From Rhodobacteraceae bacterium XHP0102 (GTDB lineage Bacteria; Pseudomonadota; Alphaproteobacteria; Rhodobacterales; Rhodobacteraceae), in assembly GCA_025751475.1 (NCBI GenBank), contig JAOWLD010000002.1:372001-436000 (forward strand): a DNA stretch of 64,000 bases. The letters run 5' to 3'. Made by a program: the position numbers and the translations under genes. Below the pieces are notes generated by a model, which saw nothing but the letters and a program-made list of their open reading frames with translations, made no database searches and was not told the DNA's origin. Shown one piece after another: positions 33,270 to 43,565 of this stretch. Numbering within the stretch: position 1 is the stretch's first letter; every line of letters starts with the position of its first letter.

Positions 33270-35525
33270 TCAGGCGCGGCGCTTTTTCAATTTGCGCAAT
33301 TTGCGTTTTCTGGCCTCGGCTTGGCCTGATTTGCGTCCGCCAAAGCCACGTTTGCCGCGTTTTGCGGTGTTGGGGCGATGCTGTGTGCCGTGGATTTCAA
33401 TCAATTCCAAACCGATGCCACCCGTTACGGGCAGGGCTTCGGTCAAACGCACCAAGACCCGATCCCCAATGCCCAAGGTCAGGCCCGTATCCGCACCCAT
33501 CAGGGTTTGGTTGTCGGCATCAAAGTGAAAAAACTCGCGCCCCAAACTGCGCACGGGCAACAGCCCGTCTGCACCCGTTTCATCCAGTTTCACAAAAGCC
33601 CCAAATCGTGCCACACCCGAGATGCGGCCCGTGAATTCTGCGCCCACACGGTCCTTGAGATAAGCCGCCAGATAGCGGTCCGTGGTATCGCGTTCGGCCA
33701 CCATCGCGCGGCGTTCGGCTTCGGAGATTTGTTTGGCGGTCGCCTCAAGGGTTTCGATATCCTCTGGGCTGAGACCGTCCTTGCCCAACTTGTGCGATGA
33801 AATCAGCGCGCGATGCACGATCAAATCCGCATAGCGCCGAATGGGCGAGGTGAAATGTGCATAGGCCTTTAGGGCGAGGCCAAAATGGCCGAAATTTTCA
33901 GGATGGTAATAAGCCTGCTGCATCGAACGCAAGGTTGAGATGTTGATCAACTCATCATGATCCGTGCCCTCTGCTTGCGCCAAAAGCGCGTTGAGGTGGC
34001 GTGTCATCAACACCTGACCTTTGGCCAAAACAAGCCCTGCACTGGCCGCAGTATCGCGCAAAGCGTCCAGCTTGTCTGGGTCTGGTTCCTCATGAACGCG
34101 AAACAGCAGGGGCGATTTTTTCGAAATCAGAATTTCCGCCGCCGCGACATTGGCCAAAATCATGAATTCTTCAATCAGGCGATGCGCGTCCAGACGGTCG
34201 CGGAAGGCCACGCTTTCCACCGCGCCTGTATCGGATAGGATGATCCGCCGCTCAGGCAGATCGAGATCAAGCGGTTGGCGGCGCGCGCGGGCCGATTTGA
34301 GGGCCTCATAGGCCGCGAAAAGTGGCGCAATCACGGGCGTCATCAAAGGCACGCAGCGCGGGGATGGGGCGCCATCCTGCGCGGCCTGTGTTTCTTCATA
34401 GGAGAGGGAGGCAACTGAGCGGATCAAGGCGCGATGAAGGCTTTGCCCAAGTTTTTCGCCTTGCGCATCAATCACCATGCGCAAAACAAGGCTGGGGCGC
34501 ACGACACCTTCATGCAACGAGCACAGGTCACCCGAAAGCCGATCAGGCAACATCGGCACGACACGGTCTGGGAAATAAGCGGAATTGCCCCGCTTTTTCG
34601 CCTCGCGGTCCAAGGCGCTGCCTGCGCGCACATAATAGGCGACATCGGCAATGGCGACCCAGATGACATGACCGTTTTCATTCTTCGGGTCGGGGTCTGG
34701 ATGGGCGTAGCACGCGTCATCATGGTCCCGTGCATCTGAGGGATCAATGGTGACAAAGGGCAGATGGGTCAAATCCTCGCGGCCTGATTTGGTCGCGGGC
34801 TTGGCCTGATCCGCCTCCGCAATCACCTCATCTGGGAAATGATCGCGCAGGCCGTGTTCATGAATGGCGATGAGGCTGACTGCCTTTGGTGCGCTTGGGT
34901 CCCCAAGCCGCGTGATGACGCGTGCGCGCGGCAAGCCCATCCGGGCCTTTGGCCCCGCCAATTCCGCTTCGACCAATTCGCCGTCTTTCGCGGAGAGGGT
35001 CGCGTCAGTGGCCACGCGCCATTCCTTATCCGAGCCTTTGGACACGGGCAGAATGCGCCCCCCCTCGGAGGTCTCTCGGAAGATACCAATGAATTTGCGC
35101 GGGTTGGTTCCAATGCGGCGAATGAGGCGTGCAAGATAGTGGTGATCTTCGCCGCTGACCTTTTGCAGACGCGCCAAAATGCGGTCGCCCTCTCCCAAAG
35201 CGGGATCCGCTTCGCGTGGAACGAACAAAATTTTCGGGGCCTCCCCCGCGCCCTGCCATTCCATCGGGCGGCAGAATTGATCGCCTGAGCTGTCTTCGGC
35301 TAAAACTGTCAAGATCGATACAGGCGGCAGTTGATCTGGGTCGCTGTAGGTCTTTTTGGCGCGGCGCAGATGGCCTTCATCCTCCAACTCTTTCAACACG
35401 CGTTTCAGGTCAATGCGCGCGGCGCCTTTGATGCCAAAAGCCTTCGCGATATCGCGTTTTGAACTGGCGTGGGGATGATCGGAAATCCATTGCAGGATTT
35501 CGCTTTTGGATGGGATGGCGCTCAT
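33270..35525 (-). CDS. rnr: Ribonuclease R
   Basis: A 751-residue processive 3'-5' exoribonuclease that degrades structured RNA. Domain order: a winged-helix N-terminus (MSAIPSKSEILQWI...), cold-shock domains (about 80-230), the RNB catalytic core with acidic residues in TIDPSDARDHDDACY (about 258-272), then DLIVHRAL (about 565). An S1 domain (VGAEFTGRISGVARFGAFVKL) and a lysine/arginine-rich tail (KRKLRKLKKRRA) typical of RNase R follow. It lies 42 bases downstream of cca and probably belongs to the hslO-Nudix-cca-rnr run. Confidence 0.97.
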   Translation of the reverse strand: MSAIPSKSEILQWISDHPHASSKRDIAKAFGIKGAARIDLKRVLKELEDEGHLRRAKKTYSDPDQLPPVSILTVLAEDSSGDQFCRPMEWQGAGEAPKILFVPREADPALGEGDRILARLQKVSGEDHHYLARLIRRIGTNPRKFIGIFRETSEGGRILPVSKGSDKEWRVATDATLSAKDGELVEAELAGPKARMGLPRARVITRLGDPSAPKAVSLIAIHEHGLRDHFPDEVIAEADQAKPATKSGREDLTHLPFVTIDPSDARDHDDACYAHPDPDPKNENGHVIWVAIADVAYYVRAGSALDREAKKRGNSAYFPDRVVPMLPDRLSGDLCSLHEGVVRPSLVLRMVIDAQGEKLGQSLHRALIRSVASLSYEETQAAQDGAPSPRCVPLMTPVIAPLFAAYEALKSARARRQPLDLDLPERRIILSDTGAVESVAFRDRLDAHRLIEEFMILANVAAAEILISKKSPLLFRVHEEPDPDKLDALRDTAASAGLVLAKGQVLMTRHLNALLAQAEGTDHDELINISTLRSMQQAYYHPENFGHFGLALKAYAHFTSPIRRYADLIVHRALISSHKLGKDGLSPEDIETLEATAKQISEAERRAMVAERDTTDRYLAAYLKDRVGAEFTGRISGVARFGAFVKLDETGADGLLPVRSLGREFFHFDADNQTLMGADTGLTLGIGDRVLVRLTEALPVTGGIGLELIEIHGTQHRPNTAKRGKRGFGGRKSGQAEARKRKLRKLKKRRA

Positions 35526-35567
35526 GGTGCTGCCCTAGCACGGCCTGCGGCCTGCGTCATGGGGAAA

Positions 35568-36734
35568 TTATACACGCAAAAGATCAGCGCGACTCAAGCT
35601 GAAGTCCGAGGCAATCCAATCTGCTTCCAGTTCGGCCAATTTTTGGCCCAATTCTGGACCTTGAAGCTGCGGCATCAGATCGGCTGCTGTAACGGGAAAT
35701 TTGGCACAAGCGCCTCTTTGCGCGGAATCCACTTCCGCAAGATCCAACGGGGTTTCAAAGAACGCGTGGCGCAGCAAAAGCGCATCGCGCGCCATCTCCA
35801 TACCGTGGCGATAGCCCATTTCCGCCGCCGCCATCCCACCCGAGGCCAAATCGCGCAAAAGCGCCACCTTGCGCGCCAAGGATTTTGACAGCCGCAGCGC
35901 AGTTTGCACTTCCTCGCCTCCAATGGCCGCAAGTCTGCGTGCGGGAGATGGGGAAATCTTATGCAACCCTTCAAGATGGATCAGCGGGGGCAGGGCGCGT
36001 AAATCAATGCCCGTGATGCAGTGCCGCAGAACCCCTACACGTGACATGGCGGCCATGGCGGGGGCGGGGTTTGGCGCGGCCAGAAGTTTGCACAGCTCAC
36101 CCCCGATCCGTTCACGGGACAGCAGTGCTATTCCTTCGGCATTATCTGCGCAAGCGGCCAAAATATCTGGATCAAACCCCGCCTCATGCGCGGCATAGAA
36201 GGCGTGAAACCGAAAATAACGCAAGATACGTAAGTAATCTTCACGGATGCGGGCGTCAGCCGCACCGATAAAACGCAAGCGCCTTGCGCGCAGATCGTCC
36301 AAGCCCTGCCCCGTGGGGTCGAATACGGCGCCCGTTGCCTCCGCATAAAGCGCATTTATCGTAAAATCTCGCCGTGCGGCATCCGCCGTCAAATCGGTGC
36401 CGAAGGCCACGGTTGCGTGGCGACCAAAGGTTTCCACATCGCGCCGAAAGCTTGTCACCTCGAAACTTTGGCCTTCAACGATCAGGCTCACCGTGCCATG
36501 CGCGGCCCCTGTGTCCACGCATTTAACATTTGCGCCGCTTGCCAAAGCCATGACCGCATCAGGTGTGGCATCGGTGGCGATGTCGATATCCTCGACCGCA
36601 TAGCCCATCAGGTGATTTCGGAGCGCGCCACCAACCACAAAGGCCTGATGACCTGCGTCTTCCAAAAGCCGCAGGACGCGCTGTGTGCCAGCGGCCGCGA
36701 GCCAAGGCGCAGATATGGTCAGCGCAGGGGTCAT
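35568..36734 (-). CDS. cca: CCA tRNA nucleotidyltransferase (class II)
   Basis: A 388-residue enzyme that adds or repairs the 3' CCA end of tRNAs. The nucleotidyltransferase head has FVVGGALRNHL and the catalytic EDIDIATDATPD (about 44-55). A RRDFTINALYAE segment and the RLRFIGAADARIREDYLRILRYFRFHAFY nucleotide-recognition region follow, as in the class II poly(A)-polymerase-like family. The ATG at 36734 overlaps the stop of the Nudix gene as ATGA, so upstream in-frame codons are ignored. Whether it adds all of CCA or only part cannot be read here; no HD domain is obvious. Confidence 0.95.
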   Translation of the reverse strand: MTPALTISAPWLAAAGTQRVLRLLEDAGHQAFVVGGALRNHLMGYAVEDIDIATDATPDAVMALASGANVKCVDTGAAHGTVSLIVEGQSFEVTSFRRDVETFGRHATVAFGTDLTADAARRDFTINALYAEATGAVFDPTGQGLDDLRARRLRFIGAADARIREDYLRILRYFRFHAFYAAHEAGFDPDILAACADNAEGIALLSRERIGGELCKLLAAPNPAPAMAAMSRVGVLRHCITGIDLRALPPLIHLEGLHKISPSPARRLAAIGGEEVQTALRLSKSLARKVALLRDLASGGMAAAEMGYRHGMEMARDALLLRHAFFETPLDLAEVDSAQRGACAKFPVTAADLMPQLQGPELGQKLAELEADWIASDFSLSRADLLRV

Positions 36735-37339
36735 GCCATCCGATCCGCCAAGGATTTCAATATTCGAGCAGTCGCGCCCCAGATATAATAGGGGCCATAA
36801 GGCACCGCATAGAATTTGCGCCATTGCCCGCGCCAACGGCGGGCTTCGATGCGAAAATTCTGCTGTTCCATGACGAAAGATAGGGGAACGCGGAATACTT
36901 CCTCGACCTCATTAACCTCTGCAATAGCGGTGAACGGGGTTATGATCTCTGCCAAAATTGGGGTGATAAGATAGCCCGTCACGGTTTCATGTGGCACAAG
37001 CGGCGACAGAACCCTGACCGCGCCCGATGGCAAAGCAATTTCCTCATAGGCCTCGCGCAAGGCTGTATCGGCAAGGGTGATGTCAGCTTCATCCTGCTTG
37101 CCGCCCGGAAAGGCAATTTGACCTGGGTGATGGGCCAAATGTGAGGCGCGTTTGGTCAAGACCACCTGTGCCTCGCACCCAAATGTTTCGATCCCAAAAA
37201 GAACGGCAGCAGGGCGCAGTTTACGTCCTTCGGGCAGGCTGAACTCAGGGTTCAGATCATAATCGGAAGAAGGTTTGGTTGGCCGCTTAAGCGCTGCCAT
37301 AATCCGATTTTTTGTTATGCTGCGCGCCGCCCCTGTCAT
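36731..37339 (-). CDS. Nudix hydrolase of the CoA pyrophosphatase type
   Basis: A 202-residue hydrolase. The CoA-ase-specific motif LTKRASHLAHHPGQIAFPGGKQDEAD precedes a Nudix helix ending ALREAYEEI (about 95-103). This NudL/YeaB-type combination cleaves CoA or acyl-CoA to phosphopantetheine and 3',5'-ADP. The ATG at 37339 (MTGAARSITKN) follows AAGGGG with a short spacer. It lies 7 bases after hslO and overlaps cca by ATGA, so it is translationally coupled on both sides. Confidence 0.92.
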   Translation of the reverse strand: MTGAARSITKNRIMAALKRPTKPSSDYDLNPEFSLPEGRKLRPAAVLFGIETFGCEAQVVLTKRASHLAHHPGQIAFPGGKQDEADITLADTALREAYEEIALPSGAVRVLSPLVPHETVTGYLITPILAEIITPFTAIAEVNEVEEVFRVPLSFVMEQQNFRIEARRWRGQWRKFYAVPYGPYYIWGATARILKSLADRMA

Positions 37340-37346
37340 GTGCCCC

Positions 37347-38348
37347 TTACGCCTCTGGCACGGGTTTGGTCGCCTCGAAGCCGAGGGTTTCGGGATCAAA
37401 TTCGTAGTGCGCGCCACAGAATTGGCAATCGGCTAAGACCTGACCCGCATCGGTCGTCATATGGGCGATATCCTTGGCCGAATAGATTGACAGGCTTTGA
37501 CGCACCCGCGCCTCGGAACAGGTGCAGCCGAACCGCACGGGCAGCGGATCAAAGACGCGTGGGGCCTCCTCGTGGAACAGGCGCAAAAGCAGGTCTGTTT
37601 GACTGAGGGATGGACCGATCAATTCAAACGTGTCCACGGTATCAAGCAGGATATTGGCGCGGTTCCAGTTTTCTCCTTCGTCCTCACCCAGAAGATCCAC
37701 GGCGGCCAAAAGCCCTGCTTCACCCGAGCCACCTTCGCCTGTCACATGAGGGCTGGCTTTGGGCATATGTTGGAGCATCACCCCGCCTGCGCGCCAATTC
37801 TCCCCGTCCTGACCTGGGGTGGAAGATCGGCCATAGCCCAGCATGAACCGCGTGGGCAATTGTTCGGATTGCGCGAAATAGGCCTCTGCACAGGCGCGCA
37901 AGGCTTCGCCTGTCAAAGGGGTGATCCCTTGATAGGGCGCGCTTCCCGTCCCTTGATCCAGAAGCAAGGCAAAATAGCCCTTTCCAACTTGTGGATAAGG
38001 CGGCTGCGCATTGTCAAATTTCTCTTTGTCATAGCTTGCATAGGCGCGGATGCGGGCGGGTTTACCTTCGCCTTCAGGCGCATAGAAATCGGTCGCGATC
38101 AGGCGCAGTGGGCCATCACCGCGCAGCTGTAGGGATAATTTCCAACGCAGCTTGATGGTCTGGCCAATCAATGCGGTCAGAAGCACCATTTCCGCCACCA
38201 TGGCCTCAACGCCAGTGGGATAGTCATGCTGGCTTAGGATTTGGTCCAGCGTTTTGTCCAGACGCACCACGCGCCCACGAATATCGGAGGCGTCCAATTG
38301 AAATGGCAAAACCACGTCATCCCAAGCGCTATCTGCACCTACACTCAT
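37347..38348 (-). CDS. hslO: Redox-regulated holdase chaperone Hsp33
   Basis: A 333-residue cytosolic chaperone activated by oxidation. The C-terminal zinc centre is present as CTC (in FGCTCSEAR) and CQFC (in ADCQFCGAHYEF), the CxC...CxxC redox switch. The N-terminal part (FQLDASDIRGRVVRLDKTLDQIL) and GDGPLRLIATDFYAPEG match the family. The ATG at 38348 (MSVGADSAWDD) follows AAGGACACGATAGG. It probably leads the hslO-Nudix-cca(-rnr) transcript, which combines stress and RNA-quality functions. Confidence 0.96.
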   Translation of the reverse strand: MSVGADSAWDDVVLPFQLDASDIRGRVVRLDKTLDQILSQHDYPTGVEAMVAEMVLLTALIGQTIKLRWKLSLQLRGDGPLRLIATDFYAPEGEGKPARIRAYASYDKEKFDNAQPPYPQVGKGYFALLLDQGTGSAPYQGITPLTGEALRACAEAYFAQSEQLPTRFMLGYGRSSTPGQDGENWRAGGVMLQHMPKASPHVTGEGGSGEAGLLAAVDLLGEDEGENWNRANILLDTVDTFELIGPSLSQTDLLLRLFHEEAPRVFDPLPVRFGCTCSEARVRQSLSIYSAKDIAHMTTDAGQVLADCQFCGAHYEFDPETLGFEATKPVPEA

Positions 38349-38627
38349 CCTATCGTGTCCTTCGTCAGAAACTTTGCATCTTGGCGGCAGGGTCAGCGAT
38401 CCGCCATGCATCGTCAACCGCCACTCTCATCGCGGTCTGCTTTCATATAGGTCAGCTCAGGGCAAGACCCAAACAGGTCATCGGGCAACGGCAGGCCGCA
38501 AACCTGCCATGCAGTCGCCACAATCTGGGCCAAATTGAATGGTCTTTTGATCAAAAAATCCACCCAAGTGGTCGCGTTGATGCGCGAACAGAAGCCAGCG
38601 CCTTGTGCCAGAGAGAGATGTGTCGCC

Positions 38628-39884
38628 ATGAAGATATTGATGGTTCACCAGAACTATCCTGGCCAGTATCGCGAGATTTTAACATGGCTGATTGAACAGG
38701 GCGGCCATGAGATTGTCTTTCTGACTCAAAAAGAGCGCGTGCCTGAGCGCGCAGGCGTTAGGGTTATCTGTTATCGCGCGCATCACAAACCCACGGACAC
38801 CGCTTATGCATTGACGAAATATTGGGAAGAATGCTGTGGCAATGGTCTGGGTGCGGCGCGGGCTATGGAACAGCTCGATGCGGAAGGATTTATCCCAGAC
38901 ATCATCTTAGGTCACATCGGATGGGGCGAGTTGACCTTTGTTCGGCAGGTCTGGAAAAACGTGCCCGTGATCGGTTATTTTGAGTATTTCTATCTGTTTG
39001 AGGGTGGCAGTGTTGGCTTTGACCCTGAATTTCCAGCAACGTCAGACACGCGATATATTCTACACGCGCGTAATGCGATGAACTTCGCCAATATCGAAAC
39101 AGTCACTTTGGGTGTTGCCCCGACAAAATGGCAGCACGACACTTTCCCCAAAAGCTTTCACAGCAAATTCTACACCTGCCATGATGGCATTCGCACGGAC
39201 CGCTTGTTGCCCAACCCAGACGCGTCCATCGGCTTGTCGCGCCTCAACCGCAAGATCACGCGCGATGATGAAATCGTCACGTATATGGCGCGCAATCTAG
39301 AGCCTGTGCGCGGGTTTCATCAATTCATGCGGGCTTTGCCAAAAATACTGGATGCACGTCCCAATGCGCGCGCGCTGATCATCGGAGGGTATGAGGCCTC
39401 CTATGGCCGAAAATCAGATATGGAAGGGGGCTACCGCGCGCAAATGGAGCGTGAAGTTGGCAAAGATATCGATTGGTCACGGGTCCATTTCTTGGGTCGC
39501 GTGCCTTATGATGATTTTCGTAAAATCATCTGCCTGTCGCGGTGCCATATTTACCTGACCGTGCCCTTTGTTCTGTCTTGGTCGCTGCTTGAGGCCATGT
39601 CGATGGAAGCGCCCATCGTGGCCTCAAACACGGCCCCTGTGCGCGAGGTTCTGAAGGATGGCAAAACGGGGCTTATGGCGGATTTCTTCAGCCCAGACGA
39701 GATTGCAGAAAAAGCGATCCAGTTGTTGTCGGATTATAAATTAGGCGAAAAATTAGGTCGCGCAGCGCGGGCACAGGTGATCAAGTCTTTTGACTTCGAA
39801 AAGGTATGCCTGCCCCAGCATCTCAAACAGATCAATAAATTGGTGCCGAAAGACAAAGCGATCCCTCTGCCGAAAGGAAAATGA
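38628..39884 (+). CDS. Glycosyltransferase family 4 (GT-B fold)
   Basis: A 418-residue retaining-type glycosyltransferase. The N-terminal domain (MKILMVHQNYPGQYREILTWL...) matches the Glyco_trans_4-like group that begins with VHQNFPGQ. The C-terminal donor-binding half contains WSLLEAMSMEAPIVASNTAPVREVLKDGKTGLM, with the E-x7-E motif of GT4. The ATG at 38628 is preceded by GAGAGAGA. galE follows 74 bases downstream on the same strand, which suggests that it uses a UDP-hexose or acts in cell-surface polysaccharide assembly. Acceptor unknown. The 279-base region before it holds only a short hairpin (GGCAGG/CCTGCC, 38490-38508). Confidence 0.9.
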   Translation: MKILMVHQNYPGQYREILTWLIEQGGHEIVFLTQKERVPERAGVRVICYRAHHKPTDTAYALTKYWEECCGNGLGAARAMEQLDAEGFIPDIILGHIGWGELTFVRQVWKNVPVIGYFEYFYLFEGGSVGFDPEFPATSDTRYILHARNAMNFANIETVTLGVAPTKWQHDTFPKSFHSKFYTCHDGIRTDRLLPNPDASIGLSRLNRKITRDDEIVTYMARNLEPVRGFHQFMRALPKILDARPNARALIIGGYEASYGRKSDMEGGYRAQMEREVGKDIDWSRVHFLGRVPYDDFRKIICLSRCHIYLTVPFVLSWSLLEAMSMEAPIVASNTAPVREVLKDGKTGLMADFFSPDEIAEKAIQLLSDYKLGEKLGRAARAQVIKSFDFEKVCLPQHLKQINKLVPKDKAIPLPKGK

Positions 39885-39958
39885 GGCTTTGGTTTGACCA
39901 AGCCGTGCTTTTCTGACAGCAGGTCTGAGAAGATCAGCGTAAATTCGGTGGATGACAG

Positions 39959-40972
39959 ATGGGCAATGCAATTCTTGTGACAGGCGGAGCGGGCTATATT
40001 GGCTCCCATATTGTCGTGGCTGTGCACGAAGCGGGCTACACGCCCGTCATCTTGGACAATTTCAACAATGCCCGCCGCGATGTGCCTGCCCGTTTGGCGC
40101 GGATTATGGGATCCGCACCGCAGGTGATTGAGGGCGATATTCGCGATGCAGCTTGTCTGGATCGGGTCTTTGCGGCGCAGGATTTTGCAGGTGTCATCCA
40201 CTTGGCCGCGCATAAGGCGGTGGGCGAAAGTGTGACCATGCCTTTGGCTTATTTCGACAATAACGTGGGCGGCTTTTTGACCTTGCTTGGCGCGATGGGG
40301 CGGGCAGGGTGCAAGCGCCTTGTGTTTTCTTCTTCCGCGACAGTCTATGGCGCGGCAGACGAGACACCCACATCCGAAACCGCGCCTCGATCTGCGATGA
40401 ACCCCTATGGCCGCACCAAAATCATCTGCGAGGAGATCCTAGAGGACCTTTGTGCCAGTGATCCCGAATGGGCGGTCGGCGTTTTGCGGTATTTCAATCC
40501 TGCAGGCGCGCATGGTTCAGGCCTCATCGGGGAAGATCCTGCCGATATCCCGAACAACCTGATGCCCTATATCGCCAAAGTTGCCACGGGTGAATTGGCG
40601 AAAATCTCCGTCTTTGGGGATGATTATGACACCCCAGATGGCACAGGCGTGCGCGATTATATCCATGTGGAGGATTTGGCCGAAGGTCATCTTTTGTCAT
40701 TGGCTCACCTGCAAAAGGGCAAGGGGCATCTGGTCAACCTTGGCACAGGGCGCGGTTACTCTGTCTTGGAAATGATTGCCGCCTATCAGCGCGCCTCCAA
40801 CAGGCATTTGCCCTACGAGATTGTTGCGCGGCGCGAGGGCGATGTGGCCGTTTGTTGTGCAAAAACAGAAAAAGCCCGCGATCTGCTTGGGTTTGAAGCA
40901 AAGCGCGGGCTTGATGATATGTGCGCCAGTTCTTGGGCGTGGATGCAGAACCAAACCCAATTGCGCGGATGA
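39959..40972 (+). CDS. galE: UDP-glucose 4-epimerase
   Basis: A 337-residue short-chain dehydrogenase/reductase that interconverts UDP-glucose and UDP-galactose with bound NAD. It has the nucleotide-binding TGGAGYIGSH (8-17), FSSSATVYG (catalytic Ser, about 125), the Tyr150-x3-Lys154 pair in NPYGRTK, and RYFNPAGAH. The C-terminal region ends in a KRGLDDMC segment as in GalE. It lies in line with the GT4 gene. It ends 2 bases before the stop of argG, which runs from the other strand. Confidence 0.96.
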   Translation: MGNAILVTGGAGYIGSHIVVAVHEAGYTPVILDNFNNARRDVPARLARIMGSAPQVIEGDIRDAACLDRVFAAQDFAGVIHLAAHKAVGESVTMPLAYFDNNVGGFLTLLGAMGRAGCKRLVFSSSATVYGAADETPTSETAPRSAMNPYGRTKIICEEILEDLCASDPEWAVGVLRYFNPAGAHGSGLIGEDPADIPNNLMPYIAKVATGELAKISVFGDDYDTPDGTGVRDYIHVEDLAEGHLLSLAHLQKGKGHLVNLGTGRGYSVLEMIAAYQRASNRHLPYEIVARREGDVAVCCAKTEKARDLLGFEAKRGLDDMCASSWAWMQNQTQLRG

Positions 40973-40974
40973 AG

Positions 40975-42195
40975 TTACCCTTTCAGGCGGCGATTGCGCG
41001 CGGCCAACAATTTCAAGCGCAGCGCATTCAATTGGATAAAGCCCTGCGCGTCTTTTTGGTCATAGGCGCCTGCATCCTCTTCAAAGGTCACATGGGCCTC
41101 GGAATATAGGCTGTGATCGGACCAGCGCGCCACAGTGCGCGCTGCACCCTTATACAGCTTCACGCGCACTGTTCCTGAAACGTGTTCTTGGCTTTTGTCG
41201 ATCAGTGCTTGCAGCATCTCACGCTCAGGGCTGAACCAGAAGCCATTATAGATCAGCTCCGCATAGCGTGGCATGATTGAATCCTTCAAATGGCCCGCGC
41301 CGCTGTCCAATGTGATTTGCTCGATGCCGCGATGGGCCTCAAGCAAGATTGTGCCACCTGGGGTTTCGTATATGCCGCGTGACTTCATTCCGACAAAGCG
41401 GTTTTCCACCAGATCAAGGCGACCAATGCCGTGCTTTCCGCCCAATTCATTGAGCTTGGTCAGGATTGTCGCGGGGCTCATTGCGGTGCCATTGATGGCA
41501 ACGGCATCACCGCGCTCGAACGTGATTTCCACCATTTCTGGCGTATCGGGTGCATCTTCGGGATGGACGCTGCGCTGATAGACATAATCGGGCGCTTCTT
41601 GTGCGGGGTCCTCCAGAACCTTGCCCTCAGATGAGGTGTGCAGCAGGTTTGCATCCACCGAAAACGGGGCTTCGCCGCGCTTGTCTTTTGCAATGGGGAT
41701 TTGGTTCTTTTCTGCAAAATCTAACAGTTTTGTGCGGCTGGTCAAATCCCACAAGCGCCATGGGGCGATGACCTTGATATCTGGGTTCAACGCATAGGCC
41801 GCCAATTCAAAGCGCACCTGATCATTGCCTTTGCCCGTTGCGCCATGGGAGATTGCATCGGCCCCAGTGGCTTCGGCAATTTCAACCAAGCGCTTGGAAA
41901 TCAGGGGTCGTGCGATGGAGGTGCCGAGCAGATAAAGCCCCTCGTAAAGCGCATTGGCGCGGAACATCGGGAAGACGAAATCACGCACAAATTCCTCGCG
42001 CAGGTCTTCGATGAAAATTTCCGATACGCCCAGCATTTCGGCCTTTTTGCGTGCAGGCTCCAACTCTTCGCCTTGGCCCAAATCAGCGGTAAAGGTCACG
42101 ACCTCGCAGCCATATTCGGTCTGTAGCCATTTCAGGATGATTGAAGTATCAAGACCACCTGAATAAGCGAGAACAACTTTCTTGGGCGCGAACAT
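40975..42195 (-). CDS. argG: Argininosuccinate synthase
   Basis: Condenses citrulline and aspartate with ATP in arginine synthesis. The 406-residue type I enzyme begins [25 protein letters not shown], with the ATP-binding [10 protein letters not shown]-loop at 9-17. It also has [20 protein letters not shown] (about 115-134) and [15 protein letters not shown]-like and [24 protein letters not shown] segments. The length is standard. It is divergent from ilvA, with about 130 bases between starts. galE converges on it with a 2-base gap and no terminator. Confidence 0.98.
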   Translation of the reverse strand: MFAPKKVVLAYSGGLDTSIILKWLQTEYGCEVVTFTADLGQGEELEPARKKAEMLGVSEIFIEDLREEFVRDFVFPMFRANALYEGLYLLGTSIARPLISKRLVEIAEATGADAISHGATGKGNDQVRFELAAYALNPDIKVIAPWRLWDLTSRTKLLDFAEKNQIPIAKDKRGEAPFSVDANLLHTSSEGKVLEDPAQEAPDYVYQRSVHPEDAPDTPEMVEITFERGDAVAINGTAMSPATILTKLNELGGKHGIGRLDLVENRFVGMKSRGIYETPGGTILLEAHRGIEQITLDSGAGHLKDSIMPRYAELIYNGFWFSPEREMLQALIDKSQEHVSGTVRVKLYKGAARTVARWSDHSLYSEAHVTFEEDAGAYDQKDAQGFIQLNALRLKLLAARNRRLKG

Positions 42196-42326
42196 CGTTT
42201 AGCTCCGATTTTAAAAGGGATTGGCGCGCGATAACGGGTTTTGACGCAGGACGCAAGTTGGCCCTGTGCGGGGATGCGTCCTTGCGAAGGCTAGACAGGC
42301 GGCACTCTTTGAGGCAGGCCTATGAT

Positions 42327-43565
42327 ATGAGTGATTTTCAACATAATGCGAAAGCGGCCACCGAGGCGATGCGCGCGCTGTTTGCGCCCACGCCTTTGCA
42401 GAAAAATATCTATCTGTCTGAGCGCTATGGTGCGGATATTTGGCTCAAGCGTGAAGATCTTAGCCCCGTGCGCTCCTATAAAATCAGGGGTGCATTCAAT
42501 GCGATGCGCAAGGCGCTGGCGGCGAATGCCACGCAGCGGCAATTCGTCTGCGCCAGTGCGGGCAATCATGCACAAGGTGTCGCATATGTGTGCCAACATT
42601 TCGGGGTTCAGGGTGTGATTTTCATGCCTGTCACCACGCCGCAGCAAAAGATCGCAAAAACCCGTGCCTTTGGTGGGGCCAATGTGCGCATTGAATTGGT
42701 GGGTGATTATTTTGACGAAACCCTCGCTGCGGCACAGGCCTATTGCGGGCGGGAGGGTGCACATTTTCTCTCTCCCTTCGATGATGAGGATGTGATCGAG
42801 GGGCAGGCTTCCGTCGCCGTTGAGATGGTCACGCAGCTGGGACGAGTGCCCGATCATTTGGTGCTGCCTGTTGGTGGTGGGGGGCTGTCATCTGGAATGC
42901 TGTCTTATTTGGGCGCAGACCTCGCCGTCACTTTGGTCGAGCCTTGCGGCGGCCCCAGTTTGACAGCGGCCTTGGCCGCCTCTGCCCCTGAGGCTGTGAA
43001 AATCACAGATACATTTGTGGATGGTGCGGCGGTGGCGCGTATCGGAGCGAAAACCTTTGCGCGGCTTAAACATATCGCGCCCGAACAGGTCCATTTGGCC
43101 CCAGAAAACCGTATTTGCGTGACGATTCAGGAAATGCTCAACATCGAAGGGATCGTGTTGGAGCCCGCTGGCGCCTTGTCAATTGATGTCTTGCCTGAGA
43201 TCGCAGATCAGATTGCGGGGCAATGCGTGGTCTGCGTCACCTCTGGTGGAAATTTCGATTTTGAACGCCTCCCTGAGGTCAAAGAGCGCGCCATGCGATA
43301 TTTGGGTGTTAAGAAATATTTCATTTTGCGGATGCCGCAACGCCCCGGTGCCTTGAAGGAGTTTTTGAACCTGCTTGGCCCCAATGACGATATTGCGCGG
43401 TTTGAATATTTGAAAAAATCGGCCCGCAATTTTGGCTCTGTTCTGATTGGGATTGAAACCAGTGAGGCGGGGCATTTTCCTGATTTGATGGCGCGGATCG
43501 AGGCGCGGGGTTTTGCGTGCCGCGACATCACCAATGATGAAGTATTGGCAGAGTTCCTGATTTAA
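42327..43565 (+). CDS. ilvA: Threonine ammonia-lyase (biosynthetic threonine deaminase)
   Basis: A 412-residue PLP enzyme that converts threonine to 2-oxobutanoate, the entry to isoleucine synthesis. The PLP lysine is in SPVRSYKIRGAFNAM (about residue 50), the phosphate loop GGGGL near 188-192, and ASAGNHAQGVAY near 75. A single C-terminal ACT-like domain (about 325-412, with RMPQRPGALKEFLNLLGP) suggests feedback by isoleucine or valine. The ATG at 42327 follows GAGG at a good distance; an in-frame ATG at 42141 lies inside argG. Its TAA overlaps the facing Hpt stop on TTAA. Confidence 0.94.
   Translation: MSDFQHNAKAATEAMRALFAPTPLQKNIYLSERYGADIWLKREDLSPVRSYKIRGAFNAMRKALAANATQRQFVCASAGNHAQGVAYVCQHFGVQGVIFMPVTTPQQKIAKTRAFGGANVRIELVGDYFDETLAAAQAYCGREGAHFLSPFDDEDVIEGQASVAVEMVTQLGRVPDHLVLPVGGGGLSSGMLSYLGADLAVTLVEPCGGPSLTAALAASAPEAVKITDTFVDGAAVARIGAKTFARLKHIAPEQVHLAPENRICVTIQEMLNIEGIVLEPAGALSIDVLPEIADQIAGQCVVCVTSGGNFDFERLPEVKERAMRYLGVKKYFILRMPQRPGALKEFLNLLGPNDDIARFEYLKKSARNFGSVLIGIETSEAGHFPDLMARIEARGFACRDITNDEVLAEFLI

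Noticed and set aside
38414-38629. 71-codon - strand frame in the hslO/GT4 gap
   Set aside because: Starts on the reverse complement of the GT4 start codon, has no clear ribosome site and no family pattern; a tiny gene cannot be fully excluded.
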